A program made the position numbers and the translations under genes. A stretch of 64,000 bases of DNA, from the NCBI RefSeq assembly GCF_001421535.1, contig NZ_LMKN01000001.1, positions 1,400,267 to 1,464,266 on the forward strand. Reading direction: 5' to 3'. Shown piece after piece: positions 60,499 through 64,000 of this stretch. The DNA comes from Sphingomonas sp. Leaf20 (GTDB lineage: Bacteria > Pseudomonadota > Alphaproteobacteria > Sphingomonadales > Sphingomonadaceae). Numbering within the stretch: position 1 is the stretch's first letter; each line of letters opens with the position of its first letter. The notes beneath the pieces were generated by a model. That model saw nothing but the letters and a program-made list of their open reading frames with translations. It made no database searches and had not been told where the DNA came from.

Positions 60499-61848
60499 CT
60501 ACCGGATCTCGAGGATGGTCTGGAGGATGTCGCGCGCGGTCTGGATGACGCGGCTCGACGCCTGATACGCCTGCTGGAAGCGGAGCAGGTCGACCGCCTC
60601 GCTGTCGAGATCGACGCCGCTGCCCGAATCGCGGGCGGTCACCGCGCCGTCGCGGATCGCACCCTGCGCATCGCCGACCAGCCTGCGCTGTTCGAGCGAC
60701 GCCGCGTTGCTCGTGATCATGTTGGTCAGCCGCTGTTCGCTGCCCGTGGTCGGGTCGCGCGTCGCGAGCAGTGCGGTCAGGTTCGACGCATCGCGCACGC
60801 CACCGGTGTCGCTCGCCGCGGCGATGCCGCGCGGGTCGGTCAGCACCACGGTGATGCTGGTCGGCGTGGCACCGGTCGCGAACAACGGCGCACCGGGCTT
60901 GCCGTCGAGATCGCGCCCCTGCGCCTGGATGTCGTTGACCTGCTTGGTGAAGTCGGTCGCGATGCCATTGAGCGTGTCGCGCGCCGCGACGATCTTCTGC
61001 GCGCCCTCGGCATAGCCCGCCAGTGCACCGCCCGACGGCGTCACCGCCGATGTCGTGCCGGTCCGCTGGACGACGAACCCGACCGCGCCCTCGTCATTCT
61101 TCAGATAGCTGACATTGCCCGAATCGGGGCCCGCCACGAATACCGGGCCGCTCGCCCCGCCGAGCCGCACGGTCGCACGGCCGAGATCGTCGAACTCCGT
61201 ACTGATATCGGTGATCGTGCTCATCTGCTCGAGCAGCTGGTCGCGCTGGTCGGCGAGCTGCGCGGCGTTGGTCGACCCCTTCTGACTGCGGGCGATGCCG
61301 TCATTGACCTTGGCGAGCGCGGTGCCGAACGAATTGAGCGTCTGCGTCGCCTGACGCGTCGCGGTGTCGAGATCGGCGGCCGCGGTATCGAGCGCCTTGC
61401 CCGTCGCGGTGAACGCCGCCGCGGCGCTGGCCGCCGATTCGAGCATCACCGACCGCGCCGGTACCGATGTCGGGTCCGCCGACAGCGTCTGTGCTGCGGA
61501 GAAGAAACTGGTCAGCCGGTCGCCGAGCTTGTTGTCGGTCAGCGACGTCTCGATCCGCCCGAGCCAGGCCGCCGCGGTCTCCGTCTTGGCGAGGTCGGAC
61601 CCGGCGTTGCGGACCGCGAGCGAGCGGAACGTGTCCGCCGAGCGCGAGATGCCGGTGACGGTGACGCCGTTGCTGCCCGTCGCCACGCTTGCATTGATGC
61701 CACTGCCGATCGAGGTCACCTGGCCGAGCGCCGTCGTCCGCCGGGTATAGCCCGCGGTGCCGGTGTTCGCGATGTTCTCGGACACGGTGTTCAGCGCGGT
61801 CTGGTACGCCCGCACACCCGACGCGCCGATCGACAGGAGGTCGCTCAT
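60499..61848 (-). CDS. flgK: Flagellar hook-associated protein FlgK
   Basis: Hook-associated protein 1, 449 residues. The N-terminal flagellar rod/hook signature is clear (LSIGASGVRAYQTALNTVSENIANTGTAGYTRR), and the C-terminus SEAVDLLRFQQAYQASSRVIQTARDILQTIL is the other end of the hook-protein helical domain. The middle is smaller than in enteric FlgK, which is common in alphaproteobacteria. The start overlaps the end of the flgJ gene by four bases, and flgL follows, so the three are one transcription unit. Confidence 0.94.
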   Translation of the reverse strand: MSDLLSIGASGVRAYQTALNTVSENIANTGTAGYTRRTTALGQVTSIGSGINASVATGSNGVTVTGISRSADTFRSLAVRNAGSDLAKTETAAAWLGRIETSLTDNKLGDRLTSFFSAAQTLSADPTSVPARSVMLESAASAAAAFTATGKALDTAAADLDTATRQATQTLNSFGTALAKVNDGIARSQKGSTNAAQLADQRDQLLEQMSTITDISTEFDDLGRATVRLGGASGPVFVAGPDSGNVSYLKNDEGAVGFVVQRTGTTSAVTPSGGALAGYAEGAQKIVAARDTLNGIATDFTKQVNDIQAQGRDLDGKPGAPLFATGATPTSITVVLTDPRGIAAASDTGGVRDASNLTALLATRDPTTGSEQRLTNMITSNAASLEQRRLVGDAQGAIRDGAVTARDSGSGVDLDSEAVDLLRFQQAYQASSRVIQTARDILQTILEIR

Positions 61849-62174
61849 GGTGACGGCTCTGCCGCGCTTGGGTTAAGATCGGATTGCGATTTGGCGAGAA
61901 AGTCGGTCATCGCCTTGCCGATGCCGAGCGGCGTGTGCTCGGCCATCGTCTGTGCGACGCGCGCGTCCTGCATTTCGGTAAAGGTGTCGAGCGCCTTCGA
62001 TTCGAACAGCGAATCGCTGAGCTTTGCCTGGCGCATGCTTTTCAGCATCATGCCGGTGAAGACCGCCTCAAACTTCTTGCCCGCCTTGTCGAGATTGTCG
62101 TTCGACTTGAGCCGGCTCGTATCGGTCGAGATGCCGCCCGCATTGACCGGGCCAGGGGCTGCGATCGGGCTCAC
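61845..62174 (-). CDS. flgJ: FlgJ-type rod-binding protein without muramidase domain
   Basis: Rod assembly factor of 109 residues. It matches only the N-terminal rod-binding domain of FlgJ (LDKAGKKFEAVFTGMMLKSMRQAKLSDSLFES, FTEMQDARVAQTMAEH, GIGKAMTDFL). The C-terminal muramidase domain of enteric FlgJ is absent, which is usual in alphaproteobacteria, where a separate enzyme opens the wall. The start overlaps the end of flgI by four bases and the stop overlaps flgK by four bases, indicating tight translational coupling. Confidence 0.88.
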   Translation of the reverse strand: MSPIAAPGPVNAGGISTDTSRLKSNDNLDKAGKKFEAVFTGMMLKSMRQAKLSDSLFESKALDTFTEMQDARVAQTMAEHTPLGIGKAMTDFLAKSQSDLNPSAAEPSP

Positions 62175-63331
62175 AGGACGATCAACTCGGCCTTGAGCGC
62201 GCCGGCTTCCTTCAGCGCCTCGAGGATCGCGACGAGGTCGGCAGGCGATGCGCCGATCGCGTTCACCGCCTTGACGATGTCGGCGAGCTTGGGCCCCGGG
62301 TTGAGCAGGAACATCGGGCGACGCTCCTCCTCGACCGCGACCGCGCTGTTCGGCGTGACGACGGTCTGGCCCTGGCTGAACGGCGCGGGCTGGCTCACCT
62401 GTGGCTTCTCGTCGATCCGCACCGTCAGCTTCCCATGAGTCACCGCGGCAGGCCCCACGCGCACCGCGGAGTTTATAACGACCGTTCCGGTGCGCGCATT
62501 TACGATTACTTTTGCCGAGGGCTCGGCGGAGATCACGTCGAGATTCTCGATCGTCGACATCAACGTCGCGCGGACGTCCGCGCCGACGGGCGCGTGGACC
62601 GCGACCGAGACCGCGTCGATCGCCTGCGCGCTGCCGAAGCCGAGCTTCGAATTGATCGCGCCCGCGACGTTCTGCGCGGTGGTGAAATCGGCGCGCGCGA
62701 GGTTGAAGGTCAGCATCGGCGCGCTGTCGAACCCGGTCGCGACCGCGCGTTCGACGGTCGCGCCTTCGGGGATGCGCCCGGTCGAGGGAACGTTGACGAC
62801 GATCTTCGACCCGTCCGCGCCCTCCGCGCCGAGCCCGCCGACCGCGAGGTTGCCCTGCGCCATCGCATAGATCTGGTTATCCGCGCCGAGCAGCGGCGTC
62901 ATGATCAGGCTGCCGCCGCGCAGGCTCTTCGCCTTGCCCATCGACGCGACGGTGATGTCGAGCCGCTGGCCGGGCTTGGCGAAGGGCGGCAGCTCGGCGG
63001 TGATCATCACGACCGCCGCGTTCTTCATCCCCGGATTGGCGTTGGGCGGCAGCTGCAGCCCGAAACGCGACGCAACGGCTTTGAGCGACTGGACGGTATA
63101 TTCGAGATTGTCGTCGCCCGTGCCGGGAAGCCCGACGACGATGCCGTAGCCGGTCAGCTGGTTCGACCGGATCCCCTGGAACCCGCCCAGATCCTTGATC
63201 CGGTCGGCGGACGCGGGTGCAGCGATCAGGAGCGAGGCCAGCGCAAGGACAACCCACCCTGCCGTTCGTGTCGAGTAGAGACCGAGCTTGTCGAGGGCTC
63301 GGATCGAGACACATGTCCCTCGATACGCCAT
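62171..63331 (-). CDS. flgI: Flagellar P-ring protein FlgI with repeat-encoded N-terminus
   Basis: Forms the periplasmic P ring around the rod. About 386 residues. The mature part begins ADRIKDLGGFQGIRSNQLTGYG and continues with GLPGTGDDN, MTPLLGADNQIYAMAQGNL and the C-terminal ADIVKAVNAIGASPADLVAILEALK. The signal peptide core is VVLALASLLIAAPASA. The nearest in-frame start before it is the ATG at 63331, which lies inside a 104-bp imperfect palindrome. About 23 residues of the n-region (MAYRGTCVSIRALDKLG onward) are thus encoded by that element. Start codons further upstream would read across the palindrome into flgH. Ribosome binding is weak at this ATG. Confidence 0.9.
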   Translation of the reverse strand: MAYRGTCVSIRALDKLGLYSTRTAGWVVLALASLLIAAPASADRIKDLGGFQGIRSNQLTGYGIVVGLPGTGDDNLEYTVQSLKAVASRFGLQLPPNANPGMKNAAVVMITAELPPFAKPGQRLDITVASMGKAKSLRGGSLIMTPLLGADNQIYAMAQGNLAVGGLGAEGADGSKIVVNVPSTGRIPEGATVERAVATGFDSAPMLTFNLARADFTTAQNVAGAINSKLGFGSAQAIDAVSVAVHAPVGADVRATLMSTIENLDVISAEPSAKVIVNARTGTVVINSAVRVGPAAVTHGKLTVRIDEKPQVSQPAPFSQGQTVVTPNSAVAVEEERRPMFLLNPGPKLADIVKAVNAIGASPADLVAILEALKEAGALKAELIVL

Positions 63332-63365
63332 CTCGACAAGCTCGATGACTACTCGGGACGAACGG
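63262..63365. repeat. Imperfect 104-bp palindrome (REP-like element) between flgH and flgI
   Basis: The outer ends are CCGTTCGT and ACGAACGG. Matching inner blocks are CGAGTAG with CTACTCG, GAGCTTGTCGAG with CTCGACAAGCTC, and ATCGAGACA with TGTCCCTCGAT, in mirrored order around ACATGT. Small bulges separate the blocks. Such palindromes, rich in TCGACAAGCTC-type sequence, are common dispersed elements in GC-rich proteobacteria. It fills most of the gap after flgH and covers the start of flgI. Confidence 0.8.
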
Positions 63366-63405
63366 AAATTGGGGCGGCGTTGGTATGTGCGCATGGGCGT
63401 GACCA

Positions 63406-64000
63406 TCAAAACGGGCTGACGACGGAGAAGAAGCGGCTGAGCCACCCTTGGCGGCCGGCGCGGGCGACGTCGCCCTTGCCGGTGTACGAGATCTGCGCAT
63501 CGGCCACGCGCGTCGACAGCACGCGGTTGTCGCGGTCGACATCGGCGGTGCGCACCAGCCCCTTGATCTTGAGGAACTCGTCACCGCGGTTGAGCGTCAC
63601 GCGCTTCTGCCCCTGCACGAGCATCGTGCCGTTGGGATAGACTTCGGCGACCGTCACGCTGACTTCGCCCGACAGCGAGTTCGCCTGGTCGGCGGCGCCC
63701 GCGCCGTTGAAGTTGCGCCCGCCGCTGATCGTCGCGTCGGCACGGTTGAACAGGTTGAGCGCGCCCGTCGTCGGCGGCGTGATGCTGCCCGACCCGTTGC
63801 TGTCGAGCTTCGAGCCCGAGGATTTCGATGCCGCGGTGCGCTCGACGAGCACGATCGTCAGCGGATCGCCGACTTTCCGCGCACGCCAGCCCTCGTACAG
63901 CGCGGCATAGCCGTCCTGCGCCTGGAAGATCGAACCCGTCGCGGGCGAGGCCACGGGCACGGGCAGCGGCCGCGCGACGGTGAAGTCCTCGACCGGCTGC
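63406..64000 (-). CDS. flgH: Flagellar L-ring protein FlgH, 5' end beyond the window
   Basis: Outer membrane ring lipoprotein of the flagellum; 197 residues are visible and the N-terminus with its lipobox lies outside the window. The visible part starts QPVEDFTVARPLPV, then has SIFQAQDGYAALYEGWRARKVGDPLTIVL, the central LSGEVSVTVAEVYPNGTMLVQGQKRV and the C-terminal RVADAQISYTGKGDVARAGRQGWLSRFF, all typical of FlgH. A GTG inside the frame is not the true start because homologous sequence continues upstream. It is the first visible gene of the flgH-I-J-K-L series. Confidence 0.92.
   Translation of the reverse strand, partial: QPVEDFTVARPLPVPVASPATGSIFQAQDGYAALYEGWRARKVGDPLTIVLVERTAASKSSGSKLDSNGSGSITPPTTGALNLFNRADATISGGRNFNGAGAADQANSLSGEVSVTVAEVYPNGTMLVQGQKRVTLNRGDEFLKIKGLVRTADVDRDNRVLSTRVADAQISYTGKGDVARAGRQGWLSRFFSVVSPF

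Noticed and set aside
63332..63445. Longer N-terminus for FlgI reaching into flgH
   Set aside because: It would read through the whole palindrome and overlap the flgH coding end, adding residues not found in P-ring proteins.
1..64000. CRISPR arrays, tRNA or rRNA genes, insertion sequences, prophage or integrase genes
   Set aside because: No regularly spaced repeats, cloverleaf-like sequence, transposase or integrase motifs were seen on either strand.

Overview
The window looks like a chromosomal piece of a high-GC alphaproteobacterium of the Sphingomonas type. The reasons are the sphingan-style exopolysaccharide (EPS) locus with type I secretion genes embedded in it, the MucR/Ros-type regulator, a large TonB receptor with a sphingomonad-style Gln-Pro linker, and the flg/mot gene order. 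No tRNA, rRNA, CRISPR array, transposase or phage gene was seen.

Region 1 (about 0.5-44.4 kb) is one large EPS synthesis, export and modification locus. Precursor supply: UDP-glucose dehydrogenase and a UDP-glucuronate 4-epimerase-like protein (4.1-6.4 kb). Initiation: a polyprenyl-phosphate sugar-1-phosphate transferase (43.0-44.3 kb). Elongation: about eight glycosyltransferases (6.7, 18.1, 27.9, 28.9, 32.1, 36.4, 39.6 and 40.8 kb). Decoration: an acetyltransferase (34.6 kb) and a pyruvyl transferase with a disturbed 5' end (35.7 kb). Flipping and polymerisation: two Wzx-like flippases (26.4 and 37.6 kb) and a Wzy-like polymerase (33.1 kb). Export: a Wzc-like co-polymerase/kinase, a Wza-like lipoprotein and an outer membrane beta-barrel (13.6-18.0 kb). 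A second MurB/MurA-like pair (8.0-10.3 kb) is placed just ahead of the type I secretion ABC transporter and fusion protein and probably shares their transcript. A TolC-like protein (20.3 kb) can complete that exporter.

The most striking feature is a family of four proteins scattered through this locus (1.9, 23.2, 25.3 and 29.9 kb). None has a Sec signal peptide. All carry the same internally duplicated module of about 215-220 residues, at the C-terminus in three of them. The other parts are an M10 zinc protease, a beta-sandwich plus cadherin-like protein, almost nothing (module only), and a right-handed beta-helix of lyase/epimerase type. I propose that this module is the address label for the type I exporter of the locus, so that polysaccharide and a set of matrix proteins are made and released together. 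A Sec-exported paralogue of the beta-helix protein is encoded at 21.9 kb.

Region 2 (44.9-56.7 kb) is a catabolic locus for arabinose-rich plant polysaccharide: two GH43 enzymes, a TonB-dependent receptor, an SGNH carbohydrate esterase, a GH27 enzyme with an NPCBM-like domain, and a GH51 arabinofuranosidase.

Region 3 (57.1-64.0 kb) has a MucR-type regulator, then motility genes on the minus strand: flgH (cut by the window edge), flgI, flgJ, flgK, flgL, motA, motB. The only ATG that can start flgI in its frame near the signal peptide lies inside a 104-bp imperfect palindrome.
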